Assembly (NCBI GenBank): GCA_043778255.1 | Contig: JAYWGN010000026.1 | Coordinates: 1 to 64,000 of the forward strand | Direction: 5' to 3' | Length of the DNA stretch: 64,000 bases | Source of the DNA: JAYWGN01 sp043778255 | GTDB taxonomy: Bacteria > Bacteroidota > Bacteroidia > Chitinophagales > Chitinophagaceae | In this document: positions 21,473 through 30,070 of the stretch, piece by piece | Layout of the letters: each line of letters starts with the position of its first letter | Numbering within the stretch: position 1 is the first letter of the stretch | The notes under the pieces: generated by a model | Seen by the model: the letters and a program-made list of their open reading frames with translations, nothing else | What the model was told of the DNA's origin: nothing | Databases searched by the model: none | Position numbers and translations under genes: made by a program

Positions 21473-22884
21473 TAATTCTCATAAAGCTCCACATATTTGG
21501 CTGCACTATTAACCCAACTAAAGTTAAGTTTCATCATTGTTTGCCGCATTTGTTGTAGTTGAGTATTGTAGTTATAATATAGGTCTAATGCCCTGCCAAT
21601 GGTATGTATCATATCTTGTACGGTTGCATTTTCAAATTTAAAACCATAGCCATTTGCATCGCCAATGTCTACCACAGTATCTTTAAGTCCGCCAGTATTA
21701 CGTACCATTGGTACGGTACCATACCGCATTGCATATAGTTGGTTAAGGCCACAAGGTTCTACACGGCTAGGCATAAGTATAAAGTCGGCACCGGCATACA
21801 TAAGGTGGCTTAACGCTTCGTTATATGCTATGCGGCTATTGTAATAACCAGCAAATTTTGTATTGAGTGAGGTTAGTTGGTGTTCCACCTTGGTATCGCC
21901 ACTGCCCAGTACCAAAAAGCTAACATTGCCTTGGTATTGGTATATAGCTTCGCTAAATGTTTGTGGCAATATATCGGCTGCTTTTTCGCCTACAAGGCGA
22001 CCAATAAATATCATTAATGGCTTAGTTACATCGAGTCCAAACTGTTTGCACAAGGCAGTTTTACTAGCTAATTTACCTTCGGCTACGGTAGCAGTTGTAT
22101 AATTTTGAGTTATTAAAGTATCCGTTTCGGGGTTCCACACTACAGTGTCTATACCATTAATAATACCAACACATTTGCCCCGCTCATATTCAAATAATGC
22201 TTCCAATCCGTTGGCATTAGTTCTAATTTCTTCCATATAACTAGGGCTAACCGTCGTAACTTTAGTAGCACATTTTACGGCACTAGCTAACGGATTTATA
22301 GCATTGTTCCAATCTAATTTGCCCCAAGCATAACTGTCCCAAGCTGGTAGCATACGGCTTTTGCTCCAAGGGAGCATACCTTGGTATTGTGCATTGTGTA
22401 TTGTTAGTATAGTTTGTATAGTGGCTAACTGTTGGTAAGCAAAGCAATGCTGCATTATAAAGGGTATAAGTCCTGCATGGTGGTCATGTACATGCACCAC
22501 ATTTGGGGGTAGTTGCCAACTACTTAACCAATCTACTACGGCAACTTGAAAAGCCAGAAACCTATCATCATCGTCACTATAACTATATATATTTTCACGG
22601 TCGAGTAGTCCATTAATATCAACACAAAACAGTTCAAACCCAAGGGTATTTTTTTGCTCTTTTATAATGGTGTAAGGTAGTACCCAACCACCCAAATTAA
22701 TAGTGCCTTTGTATATTGTATCCCAAGTATGTTGGTACAAAAATTTGGTACGGTGCATAGGCACAATTACCGATGCTGTATGCCCCAAATCGTTTTGATA
22801 TTTGGGCAAAGCCCCTACTACATCGCCTAAGCCACCAGCTTTGGCATACGGATAACACTCAGCAGCTACATGTAATATTTGCAT
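21472..22884 (-). CDS. glgA: Glycogen synthase (ADP-glucose, GT5)
   Basis: A 470-residue GT-B enzyme that extends glycogen from ADP-glucose. The N-terminal domain has the KxGGLGDV signature (KAGGLGDVVGALP, residues 15-27) and HDHHAGLIPF; the C-terminal domain has IFIGRLVGEKAADIL and the E-x7-E-like PSRVEPCGLNQLYAMRYG. Length is normal for the family. The 3' end carries a tandem repeat and no other glg gene is adjacent. A one-domain relative lies at 47.6 kb. Confidence 0.93.
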   Translation of the reverse strand: MQILHVAAECYPYAKAGGLGDVVGALPKYQNDLGHTASVIVPMHRTKFLYQHTWDTIYKGTINLGGWVLPYTIIKEQKNTLGFELFCVDINGLLDRENIYSYSDDDDRFLAFQVAVVDWLSSWQLPPNVVHVHDHHAGLIPFIMQHCFAYQQLATIQTILTIHNAQYQGMLPWSKSRMLPAWDSYAWGKLDWNNAINPLASAVKCATKVTTVSPSYMEEIRTNANGLEALFEYERGKCVGIINGIDTVVWNPETDTLITQNYTTATVAEGKLASKTALCKQFGLDVTKPLMIFIGRLVGEKAADILPQTFSEAIYQYQGNVSFLVLGSGDTKVEHQLTSLNTKFAGYYNSRIAYNEALSHLMYAGADFILMPSRVEPCGLNQLYAMRYGTVPMVRNTGGLKDTVVDIGDANGYGFKFENATVQDMIHTIGRALDLYYNYNTQLQQMRQTMMKLNFSWVNSAAKYVELYEN

Positions 22885-22986
22885 AGTTCCTATTATTAAT
22901 GCTGTAAAATAAATAATATTTTACAATGCACAGCAATTAATTTTTTGTGGTAAAATGCAGTTGCTCATTAACTAACTATAACCTAA

Positions 22987-25188
22987 TTAATTAGCTATTA
23001 CAAAATTAATATTTTGCTGATGGTAGGTATCAACAGCAACACCATTTTGTAGCGACGGTACCCAATCGTTTTCGGTTAGTTTAATAACTCTAATAGCTTC
23101 ATTAACTAAGTCGGTATTTTTGGTAGTGCTATTGTTGGCTACTTCATAATTTTTTAAAATACCCTCTTTGGTTACTATAAAGTTAATAACTACAATGCCC
23201 TGCTGCTTTGCATGTTGGGCTTTTGAGGGGTATTTCAAATTTTTCATTAACAAGGTACTCCAGTTACCTAAGTAGGTGGCAATTGTGTTTTGGTTGGTGT
23301 TGGGCATATTTTGGTCATTTAATGTTACTTCTATAGCACCATTATTACCCTCTACTCCATATTTTAATATTGCTTTGTCTTTTTGTAATATATCTATTTT
23401 ATTAATTGTAATTGCTTTCAAATTTATTAATTTATAATTGTCAATTTTTTTACCATTTACAACTATTAATTGATTTTGGTTAGGTTCAATATTCAAATTT
23501 TTTACTCCATATAATGTAGTGCAAACATTGTCTTTTACAATAATAGTATCAGCGGAAAAATTAATACCGCTATTTATCCTAGATTTATTTTGTATACCTA
23601 TACTAGCATCGTAATAGGTTGTTTTATTAGGCGGTGGCGGTGGTGGCGGCATAGGAGCAGGTGGTGGCGGTGGTGGTGGAGCAAATGTTGGAGGCGGTGG
23701 TGGCGGTGGTGGCATTGGAGCAGGTGGTGGAGATGGTGGTGGAGCAAATGTTGGTGGCGGTGGTGGTGGCGGTGGTGGCGGTGGAATTTCACCATACTTT
23801 TGTTGCCAAGCTTTGTTAAGTTCACCTATTTTTATTTTGCATGCAACCTTTCCTGCACTGGTTTTGGCTATTACATAAGTCTCCTTGTTTTCTGTATTTA
23901 TATTAATATAATAACCTTTGTTATTGGGTTTGTTTGGGCTGTAGTAACTGTTTACTTCGGTTTGTTGTTCACTATATTGTATTATTGGCATGGCTTCGCC
24001 AAAAAGTTTTTCAAACCTTTGTTCATCCATTTTATTACCATACTTATATTGACCTCTTACATTATTAATATCGTAAGTATATATATAAATACCAGGTACA
24101 GTTAAGTCTTCTTTACTATCCCTATCATTTATCCATTTGTCAATTTTAGCGTAACTCATTGATTTTATTTTGTCCTTATGCCTTTCGCCAAAGGCAATTG
24201 TATTTATGGTAAAATCTAAATTTTTTGGTTCTGGGGCAGTTACCACAACTTCATTGTACACTTTTGGTATAGTATCATTTATTGTTGTAGTAATGGTTTT
24301 TTTTGCTGTATTATTATTGGTTTGCCTTTGTGCTACCACTACAGCTACTATACTTACAATTGGTATAAGCAACAAATATTTGAGCTTATTCCATTTTTGC
24401 GATTTGGTTTTGTTCATCATTTTAATTCTATGTTTAAGGTGAATAAATGAAAAATAATTTGCCATTGTATTTGGCTGTACTATACCACTCATAGTTTGTA
24501 ATAGTTGGTATTGGTATTGCTGTTTGTTAATGCCTGTTTCTAATATTTTTCGGTCGGCTATAAATTCTAAGTTTTCTCGTACTGCATTTTTAAGCATCCA
24601 TACTCCGGGGTTAAACCAATAAAATATTTTATTAATTTCGGCAAGTATAATATCAATACTGTGCCATTGGCTAGTGTGTACTTGCTCATGGGCTAGTATG
24701 GTTTGCAACTCAGTAGTGGTATGCTTTGCAGGGTTAATGTATATATGTTGCATAAAACTAAATGGTGTTATTGCTTTAGTTGTGAGCAATATATTATTGC
24801 TACCCTTTACCTTGTTGGTATGCATATATATGGTAGCAATAGCCAATAGTTGCAGTGCAAAATGCAGTAAGCAAATAGCCACACCAACCCAATATATATA
24901 GTACAATACATCCCATACAGTAAGGCTTGTAGGCTGTTGTAACTGTAACTGTACTGTATGCCAATTGGGGCTATAACTGGTTATAAGTTGTGGTGTTATT
25001 GTTTTGTGTGGGTTAAATAAAGCCATTACATCAACCAATGGAAATAGAGAAGCAATAACAATACAGGCTAGTAAAAAGTAGCGGTTGAGTGTATAAAATG
25101 TAAGCTTACGTAGTATAAAATAATATACTACAAAAAATAGGAGTAAGGCAATATTAACCTTTATGAGGTATATAAAAAAGCTTGTCAT
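22987..25188 (-). CDS. BlaR1/MecR1-type M56 peptidase fused to a TonB C-terminal domain
   Basis: A 733-residue membrane protein. Residues 1-280 carry four hydrophobic helices and the M56 zinc site HEQVH (167-171) with EFIADR as the third-ligand region. After a TM helix (about 270-290), residues 300-450 are periplasmic, then a Pro-rich stretch (about 480-545, several runs of seven or more Pro) and a C-terminal TonB domain (YPSKAQHAKQQGIVVINFIV to NFVIAN). The gene follows its likely repressor BlaI/MecI by 37 bp. This combination couples signal sensing with TonB-like energy transfer in Bacteroidota; the inducing signal is unknown. Confidence 0.88.
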   Translation of the reverse strand: MTSFFIYLIKVNIALLLFFVVYYFILRKLTFYTLNRYFLLACIVIASLFPLVDVMALFNPHKTITPQLITSYSPNWHTVQLQLQQPTSLTVWDVLYYIYWVGVAICLLHFALQLLAIATIYMHTNKVKGSNNILLTTKAITPFSFMQHIYINPAKHTTTELQTILAHEQVHTSQWHSIDIILAEINKIFYWFNPGVWMLKNAVRENLEFIADRKILETGINKQQYQYQLLQTMSGIVQPNTMANYFSFIHLKHRIKMMNKTKSQKWNKLKYLLLIPIVSIVAVVVAQRQTNNNTAKKTITTTINDTIPKVYNEVVVTAPEPKNLDFTINTIAFGERHKDKIKSMSYAKIDKWINDRDSKEDLTVPGIYIYTYDINNVRGQYKYGNKMDEQRFEKLFGEAMPIIQYSEQQTEVNSYYSPNKPNNKGYYININTENKETYVIAKTSAGKVACKIKIGELNKAWQQKYGEIPPPPPPPPPPPTFAPPPSPPPAPMPPPPPPPPTFAPPPPPPPAPMPPPPPPPNKTTYYDASIGIQNKSRINSGINFSADTIIVKDNVCTTLYGVKNLNIEPNQNQLIVVNGKKIDNYKLINLKAITINKIDILQKDKAILKYGVEGNNGAIEVTLNDQNMPNTNQNTIATYLGNWSTLLMKNLKYPSKAQHAKQQGIVVINFIVTKEGILKNYEVANNSTTKNTDLVNEAIRVIKLTENDWVPSLQNGVAVDTYHQQNINFVIAN

Positions 25189-25225
25189 ATCAATAAATTT
25201 TTATTTGATAAAAATAATTTATAGT

Positions 25226-25588
25226 CTAATTTCCTTTTTCTATTTGTGCTATTATTTCTTTAAGTTCTTCGGGTGTTATTTTTTTTTCTTTAGCAAAAAA
25301 AGTGACTAATTCTTTATAACTATTTTCAAAATAATCGGCTATAAAACCTTGCATAAATTTTTTCTTGTATTCCTTCTCTTTTACTATGGGTGTATATATA
25401 TAGGTATTAGCAAAGGGTGTACTAGCTACAAATTCTTTTTTTTCTAAGTTTTTGATTGTACTAGCTAATGTGGTATAAGGTGGCTGCAAATGCTTTGGTA
25501 TAGCGTTAAGTATAGCTTTTATGTTACCCTGTTTTATTTGCCATAGGGCTTGTATTGCTTGTTCCTCTTGTGGTGATAATTTTTCCAT
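25226..25588 (-). CDS. BlaI/MecI-family transcriptional repressor
   Basis: A 120-residue winged-helix repressor (SPQEEQAIQALWQIKQGN, YTTLASTIKNLEKKEFV) with a C-terminal dimerisation helix, normal length for the family. It precedes the M56-TonB gene and would be cleaved when that peptidase is activated. A TTACGA-N5-TCGTAA palindrome at 25593-25609, directly before the ATG, is the likely autoregulatory operator. Confidence 0.9.
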   Translation of the reverse strand: MEKLSPQEEQAIQALWQIKQGNIKAILNAIPKHLQPPYTTLASTIKNLEKKEFVASTPFANTYIYTPIVKEKEYKKKFMQGFIADYFENSYKELVTFFAKEKKITPEELKEIIAQIEKGN

Positions 25589-25592
25589 ATAA

Positions 25593-25631
25593 TTACGATA
25601 TTTTCGTAAAGTTATGAAACTTTCGTAGAAT
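25593..25631. promoter_or_regulatory. Candidate BlaI operator
   Basis: Perfect TTACGA-TATTT-TCGTAA inverted repeat (25593-25609) 4 bp before the blaI-like ATG, with a partial second half-site (TTCGTA, 25622-25627). Position and symmetry fit autoregulation. Confidence 0.6.
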
Positions 25632-25671
25632 AAAAAAATTATTTTGTAATAATTTTTAAAAAATAAATTAT

Positions 25672-25703
25672 AAAAAAGCTTTCATAAATATGAAAGCTTT
25701 TTT
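25672..25703. terminator. Bidirectional terminator
   Basis: Near-perfect AAAAAAGCTTTCAT / ATGAAAGCTTTTTT hairpin between the BlaI gene promoter region and the CCG-domain gene. It can act on both strands. Confidence 0.7.
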
Positions 25704-25758
25704 ATTTAAAGTTTTATCTTCTTATTTAATGTGAAAAGAAAACCATTTCACTATGTAT

Positions 25759-26538
25759 TTATACCATTGATTGTGCTACTATTTCGGCTATATCTAATAC
25801 TTGTATTTCACCTTCTTTCTCATTCACCTTTACCCCATCACTCATCATAGTATTACAAAATGGGCAAGCTGCTGCTATTATAGTAGCATTAGTAGCTAAA
25901 GCTTCAGTAGTTCTTTCGAGGTTAATACGAGTTGTACCATTTTCATCATCTTTAAACATTTGTGCACCTCCTGCACCACAGCATAAGCCATTGCTTCGGC
26001 ATCGTTTCATTTCTACCAACTCTACATCCAAAGCCTCTAATACTTGCCTTGGGGCTTCATATATATTATTGGCTCTGCCCAGGTAGCAACTATCGTGGTA
26101 AGTAATTTTTTTGCCACTAAATGTGCCACCACCTTGTAACACTACCTTACCTTCATTAATTAATTGTTGTATCAGGGTTGTATGGTGTATTACTTCGTAA
26201 GTACCACCCAATTCGGGGTACTCATTTTTTAATGTATTAAAGCAATGGGGGCATGTTGTTACAATTTTTTTAACACCATAGGTATTTAATAATTGTATAT
26301 TTTGGTAAGCCATCATTTGAAACATAAACTCGTTACCTGCCCTCCGTACAGGGTCGCCAGTGCACATTTCTTCTTTGCCCAATATGGCAAAGCTGTATCC
26401 AACTTTTTGTAATATACTGGCAAAAGCTTTAGTTACTTTTTGTGCCCGTTGGTCAAAGCTACCAGCACAACCTACCCAAAATAATACATCAAAATTTTCG
26501 CCATTTGCAAAGTATTCTGCTGCTGATTTAATTTTCAT
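25759..26538 (-). CDS. CCG-domain Fe-S/heterodisulfide-reductase-like protein
   Basis: A 259-residue protein with two cysteine-rich CCG domains (VGCAGSFDQ, TTCPHCFNTL, then HDSCYLGR, CCGAGGAQM, CPFCNTMM) as in LutA, GlpC and HdrB, where they bind a 4Fe-4S cluster or act in disulfide/quinone electron transfer. In many Bacteroidota it pairs with a 4Fe-4S ferredoxin-type membrane subunit, but none is adjacent here. A structural gene for a small membrane protein lies 16 bp upstream on the same strand. Confidence 0.85.
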   Translation of the reverse strand: MKIKSAAEYFANGENFDVLFWVGCAGSFDQRAQKVTKAFASILQKVGYSFAILGKEEMCTGDPVRRAGNEFMFQMMAYQNIQLLNTYGVKKIVTTCPHCFNTLKNEYPELGGTYEVIHHTTLIQQLINEGKVVLQGGGTFSGKKITYHDSCYLGRANNIYEAPRQVLEALDVELVEMKRCRSNGLCCGAGGAQMFKDDENGTTRINLERTTEALATNATIIAAACPFCNTMMSDGVKVNEKEGEIQVLDIAEIVAQSMV

Positions 26539-26554
26539 AATTTAATAAATTTTA

Positions 26555-27064
26555 TTACCTACCAATACCTAAAAATAACAATACAAGTGCTATTACTGCC
26601 AATAATATTAAAAAATACAATCCTCCAATAACTATACTTACTACAGCCATTGGATTTTTTTTATTTAATTTTAAAGCTTTTATTCCCAATACAAAACCTA
26701 GTATAACTAGCAAAAAGCCCGCTGTTGCTAAAAAGGGAATTACTATGCCTAGTAGCGTTGATAGTACACCTATACCACTTGCTAGTAAAGCATTTTTACC
26801 CATTTTTTTTCCTAATGCGGCTTTATCAATATTGGTAGTATCGCTATTATTTATTTTTTTTATTACTAAAAACAACCCAATTTTTTCTTTAAATTTTAAT
26901 TTTCTACCATAAGTTTGTTCTGTTTGTTTTATTATTTTTTTTGCAGCTATTATGCTAAATTTATTTGTTGGTTTTTCAACTACTGGTTTTATTATAGCTG
27001 CAGTTAAGGTGTTTGTTACCAACAAAAAAGTAAAACAAATAAATACATTTAATTTCAATTTCAT
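26555..27064 (-). CDS. Small membrane protein (DUF4190-like)
   Basis: A 169-residue protein with an N-terminal signal (1-23), a basic middle segment (about 35-90) and two to three hydrophobic helices in the C-terminal half with the LGIKALKLNKKNPMAVVSIVIGGL pattern split as a loop between helices, resembling DUF4190-type proteins. No catalytic residues. It is placed 16 bp before the CCG-domain gene and possibly co-transcribed. Confidence 0.65.
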   Translation of the reverse strand: MKLKLNVFICFTFLLVTNTLTAAIIKPVVEKPTNKFSIIAAKKIIKQTEQTYGRKLKFKEKIGLFLVIKKINNSDTTNIDKAALGKKMGKNALLASGIGVLSTLLGIVIPFLATAGFLLVILGFVLGIKALKLNKKNPMAVVSIVIGGLYFLILLAVIALVLLFLGIGR

Positions 27065-27161
27065 AATCTTATAATTATTTAGAATGTAAATATATTAAAC
27101 AATTCTATAAGTTTTAAAATGCCTTACATATTTCTACCTAAACTTTTATAGTTTCAATATG

Positions 27162-27169
27162 TATCTTTG
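27162..27169 (+). promoter_or_regulatory. -7 box before the ATP-grasp gene
   Basis: TATCTTTG fits TAnnTTTG and lies 20 bp before the TTG at 27190, which supports the TTG as start since no ATG is available for 50 codons. Confidence 0.5.
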
Positions 27170-27189
27170 TTACAAACTAGTAATTACTA

Positions 27190-28242
27190 TTGAAAAGCTT
27201 TGTTTATAATATTACCCATTGGGAAAAATGGCCTTTTAAACTCATTTATTTCCCTTTAACTTTTGTATGGCTTTGGTATATAATTAGGAGTAGGTCGTTT
27301 TGGTTTTTTACACCTAGCAATCCAACTATTACATTTGGTGGTTTTGAGGGCGAAGGCAAACGAGAAATGTATGAACAACTACCACAACACACTTACCCCA
27401 AAACCATATATATACAACCTACAATGCCCATACAAGATGCTTTGGAGCTAATAACGGCTAATGAATTTGCTTACCCTTATATAGTAAAGCCCGAAAATGG
27501 AATGATGGGTTTATTGTTTAGAATAATAGAAAATGAAACTCAATTACGACGATACCATAACGTATCGCCATTGGAATATATAGTGCAGCAATTTAGTGAT
27601 TATCCTGTTGAAGTAAGCATATTTTATTATCGGCATCCTTTGCAACATTCGGGTACAGTATCGGGCTTTATAATGAAAGAGTATATGCAAGTAGTAGGCA
27701 ATGGCAATAGTACATTACAGCAATTAATAATGGCACACCCTAAAGCTGCTACCAAAATGGTTGAAATGACCGCAAAGCACCAACACTTGTTTAGCACAAT
27801 ACTACCTAAAGGCGAAGTGTATTATTTAAGCTATGCAGGCAACCACAACCGTGGTGCAAAGTTTATAAATTTATACCAACAAATAGATGCTGAATTGTTA
27901 GCCTTATGCGATAATTTATGTACTGCCCAAAATAAATTTTACTACGGACGTTATGATATTAAGTGTGCCAGTATTGCTGACTTAAAAGCACAAAAAAACT
28001 TTGACATATTAGAGTATAATGGTGCTGGTGCTGAACCCAACCACATATACGACTGTGGCTTTACACTATGGCAAGCTTACCGAGAAATTACAAAACATTG
28101 GAGAATGTTATATAGTATAAGTAAATATAATAATGCTAATGGCTATCCGTATTATAGTACTACAAAGGGTTTGCGACTATTAAGAGAAGCAAGTACATTA
28201 TTAAATTTGTTAAAAAAGAAAGATTTGGAATTGGGGGAGTGA
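27190..28242 (+). CDS. ATP-grasp (D-Ala-D-Ala ligase-like) protein with an N-terminal membrane segment
   Basis: A 350-residue protein starting with TTG; an in-frame TAA at 27181 excludes a longer frame. A hydrophobic stretch (about 17-35) precedes a fold that matches the D-alanine--D-alanine ligase-like ATP-grasp family: YPYIVKPENGMMGLLF, LEYIVQQFSDYPVEVSIFYYR and DYNGAGAEPNHIYD-like ILEYNGAGAEPNH. Such membrane-anchored members are common in Bacteroidota. Substrate unknown. A 7-bp tandem repeat and tRNA-Arg(TCG) follow. Confidence 0.8.
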   Translation: MKSFVYNITHWEKWPFKLIYFPLTFVWLWYIIRSRSFWFFTPSNPTITFGGFEGEGKREMYEQLPQHTYPKTIYIQPTMPIQDALELITANEFAYPYIVKPENGMMGLLFRIIENETQLRRYHNVSPLEYIVQQFSDYPVEVSIFYYRHPLQHSGTVSGFIMKEYMQVVGNGNSTLQQLIMAHPKAATKMVEMTAKHQHLFSTILPKGEVYYLSYAGNHNRGAKFINLYQQIDAELLALCDNLCTAQNKFYYGRYDIKCASIADLKAQKNFDILEYNGAGAEPNHIYDCGFTLWQAYREITKHWRMLYSISKYNNANGYPYYSTTKGLRLLREASTLLNLLKKKDLELGE

Positions 28243-28253
28243 GATAAATTAAG

Positions 28254-28320
28254 TTAGAAGTTAGAAGTTAGAGGTTAGAAGTTAGAGGTTAGAAGTTAGA
28301 AGTTAGAAGTTAGAAGTTAG
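28254..28320. repeat. TTAGAAG heptamer tandem array
   Basis: About nine imperfect copies of TTAGAAG/TTAGAGG in a row after the ATP-grasp gene, a common Bacteroidota intergenic satellite. Confidence 0.85.
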
Positions 28321-28345
28321 ATATATAAATTAATATTGGAATAAA

Positions 28346-28378
28346 AAATAGCCTGTAACGCTTTGCTACAGGCTATTT
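28346..28378 (-). terminator. Terminator of tRNA-Arg(TCG)
   Basis: 12-bp stem AAATAGCCTGTA / TACAGGCTATTT with a 9-nt loop; T run follows on the minus strand. Confidence 0.8.
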
Positions 28379-28414
28379 GAGTAAATTTTGCAAATTGACA
28401 AATTTGCGGTTGAG

Positions 28415-28487
28415 TGACCTCGAAGGGATTCGAACCCCTATCAACAGAGCCGAAATCTGTTATGCTAATCCGTTGCACCACGAAGCC
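28415..28487 (-). tRNA. tRNA-Arg (anticodon TCG)
   Basis: Minus strand from 28487: acceptor GGCTTCG pairs with CGAGGTC (two wobble pairs), anticodon stem ACAGA/TCTGT encloses loop TTTCGGC, anticodon TCG; T loop GTTCGAA is intact. CCA is not encoded. A strong terminator lies 40 bp downstream. Confidence 0.93.
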
Positions 28488-28592
28488 ATTTATGGTACAA
28501 AAATACTACAAATTTTCGTATATAATTAGCCTTTTTTTGAGTTAAATAACGTATTTTTAGTGTAATTATCTATAATAAAATATAATAAATTA

Positions 28593-29006
28593 ATGAATTA
28601 TTGGCTCATTAAATCTGAACCATTTAAATATAGTTGGGATCAGTTTGTAAATGATAAAGAAACTTTTTGGGATGGCGTAAGAAGCTACTCAGCTCGTATT
28701 TTTTTAAAAGAAATGAAAGTTGGGGACCATGCATTTTTTTACCATAGTAATGAAGGATTAGCTATAGTTGGTATTGCTGAAGTAGTAAGGGAACATTACC
28801 AAGACCCTACCACTACCGAAGATTGGGTTGCAGTAAATGTAAAGCCAGTAAGGGCTTTGAGGCAGGTTGTAACATTAAAACAAATGAAAGCTGTTACAGC
28901 ACTAAGCGAAATGAAATTAATAAAAATAGGAAGGCTTTCCGTATCGCCAGTTACAAAGCAAGAGTGGAAAGTTATACTTGCTTTGGAAAAAGAAAGTAAG
29001 CATTAA
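28593..29006 (+). CDS. EVE-domain protein
   Basis: A 137-residue EVE-domain protein, a PUA-like fold that binds modified DNA bases and is often found near restriction-modification or other defence genes. Features: MNYWLIKSEP at the start, WDGVRSYSARIFLKEMKVGDHAFFYHS and a C-terminal VSPVTKQEWKVIL. Normal length for the stand-alone family. It is convergent with a small membrane protein (4-bp overlap); no defence gene is adjacent. Confidence 0.9.
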   Translation: MNYWLIKSEPFKYSWDQFVNDKETFWDGVRSYSARIFLKEMKVGDHAFFYHSNEGLAIVGIAEVVREHYQDPTTTEDWVAVNVKPVRALRQVVTLKQMKAVTALSEMKLIKIGRLSVSPVTKQEWKVILALEKESKH

Positions 29007-29329
29007 TTCCAGTAGTACATTTTTCTACGTTTATGTAATAGGAAACTTATAGTGTAACTCGTTACTGCTCCGGCCATAGCTATCATAACCCCGCCCCATG
29101 CACCAAATGCATCGTAAGCAAAGGCAAGGTACCAAGCTATGGTTTGGCTACTATTTTGGCTCCAATTAATGTAAAAATCGTATAGGAAAAAACTAACTGG
29201 ACCAGCTAAAATGATAGAGAGTACAAAGAAAAATTTTGCAGCTAAACTTTTACTTTTCATTAAGGGTTTTAAATAACTCATGGTATTGGGATTTAGATTG
29301 TTTATTATTAAAACGACTTTTAATTTCAT
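29003..29329 (-). CDS. Small membrane protein
   Basis: A 108-residue protein (92 if the second ATG at 29281 is used) with two hydrophobic helices (AAKFFFVLSIILAGPVSFFL and YDAFGAWGGVMIAMAGAVTS) and a basic C-terminus (HKRRKMYYWN). No recognised domain. The gene is convergent with the EVE gene (stops overlap by 4 bp) and divergent from the sirtuin gene. Confidence 0.6.
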   Translation of the reverse strand: MKLKVVLIINNLNPNTMSYLKPLMKSKSLAAKFFFVLSIILAGPVSFFLYDFYINWSQNSSQTIAWYLAFAYDAFGAWGGVMIAMAGAVTSYTISFLLHKRRKMYYWN

Positions 29330-29386
29330 TATATTGTATAAAAACTTATCTATTTTTAATAAAAAAAATAAACAAAATTTACTACT

Positions 29387-30070
29387 ATGAAAAACGTTGT
29401 AATCCTTACTGGTGCTGGAGTTAGTGCCGAAAGTGGTCTTAAAACATTTAGAGATAGTGATGGCTTATGGGAAGGTTACGATGTACAAGAAGTAGCAACC
29501 CCAAATGGCTGGGCGAAGAACCCCCAAGTAGTATTACGTTTTTATAACGATAGGCGTAACGATGTGTTAAAAGCACTACCTAATTTGGCTCATACCTTAA
29601 TAGCACAATTAGAAAATTATTATAATGTTACCGTTATAACTCAAAATATTGACGATTTGCATGAAAGGGGCGGTAGTACCAATGTGTTGCATTTGCATGG
29701 GCAAATAACCAAAACAAGGAGTGTGGCAACCGATAAGGCTCTTTACAATTATGATAAAGATATTAAATTAGGCGACTTAGCCCCCGATGGTGAACAGCTT
29801 AGACCGTTTATAGTATGGTTTGGCGAAGCCGTACCTAAAATGGACGATGCGGTACATATAATGGCTACTGCCGATATTGTAATTATTATTGGTACCTCGT
29901 TACAGGTATATCCGGCTGCAAGCCTAATAGATTATGCTCCAGAAGCTGCTCCTATATATATAATAGATAAGCAAATACCTCCAGTAAAAAATTCTAGAAT
30001 TAAAGCCATAGAAGCTGTGGCTACAATTGGGATGCAGCAATTGTACAACCAATTAATTGAAGGGCTATAA
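29387..30070 (+). CDS. Sir2-family NAD-dependent deacylase (zinc-less, class III-like)
   Basis: A 227-residue sirtuin removing acyl groups from lysines with NAD. Motifs: GAGVSAESGLKTFRDSDGLW (residues 9-28), TQNIDDLHERGG and the catalytic His in LHLHGQI. The Y-x-x-R pair of desuccinylases (FYNDRR, about 53-58) is present. There is not one cysteine in the whole protein, so the usual four-Cys zinc module is absent, as in some Bacteroidota members. It overlaps recF (convergent) by 6 bp. Its acyl preference is inferred from the YxxR pair only. Confidence 0.88.
   Translation: MKNVVILTGAGVSAESGLKTFRDSDGLWEGYDVQEVATPNGWAKNPQVVLRFYNDRRNDVLKALPNLAHTLIAQLENYYNVTVITQNIDDLHERGGSTNVLHLHGQITKTRSVATDKALYNYDKDIKLGDLAPDGEQLRPFIVWFGEAVPKMDDAVHIMATADIVIIIGTSLQVYPAASLIDYAPEAAPIYIIDKQIPPVKNSRIKAIEAVATIGMQQLYNQLIEGL

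Noticed and set aside
23590..24105. Plus-strand open frame of 171 codons, very rich in Trp and Arg
   Set aside because: It is the antisense of the polyproline region of the M56-TonB gene; the composition is an artefact of proline codons.
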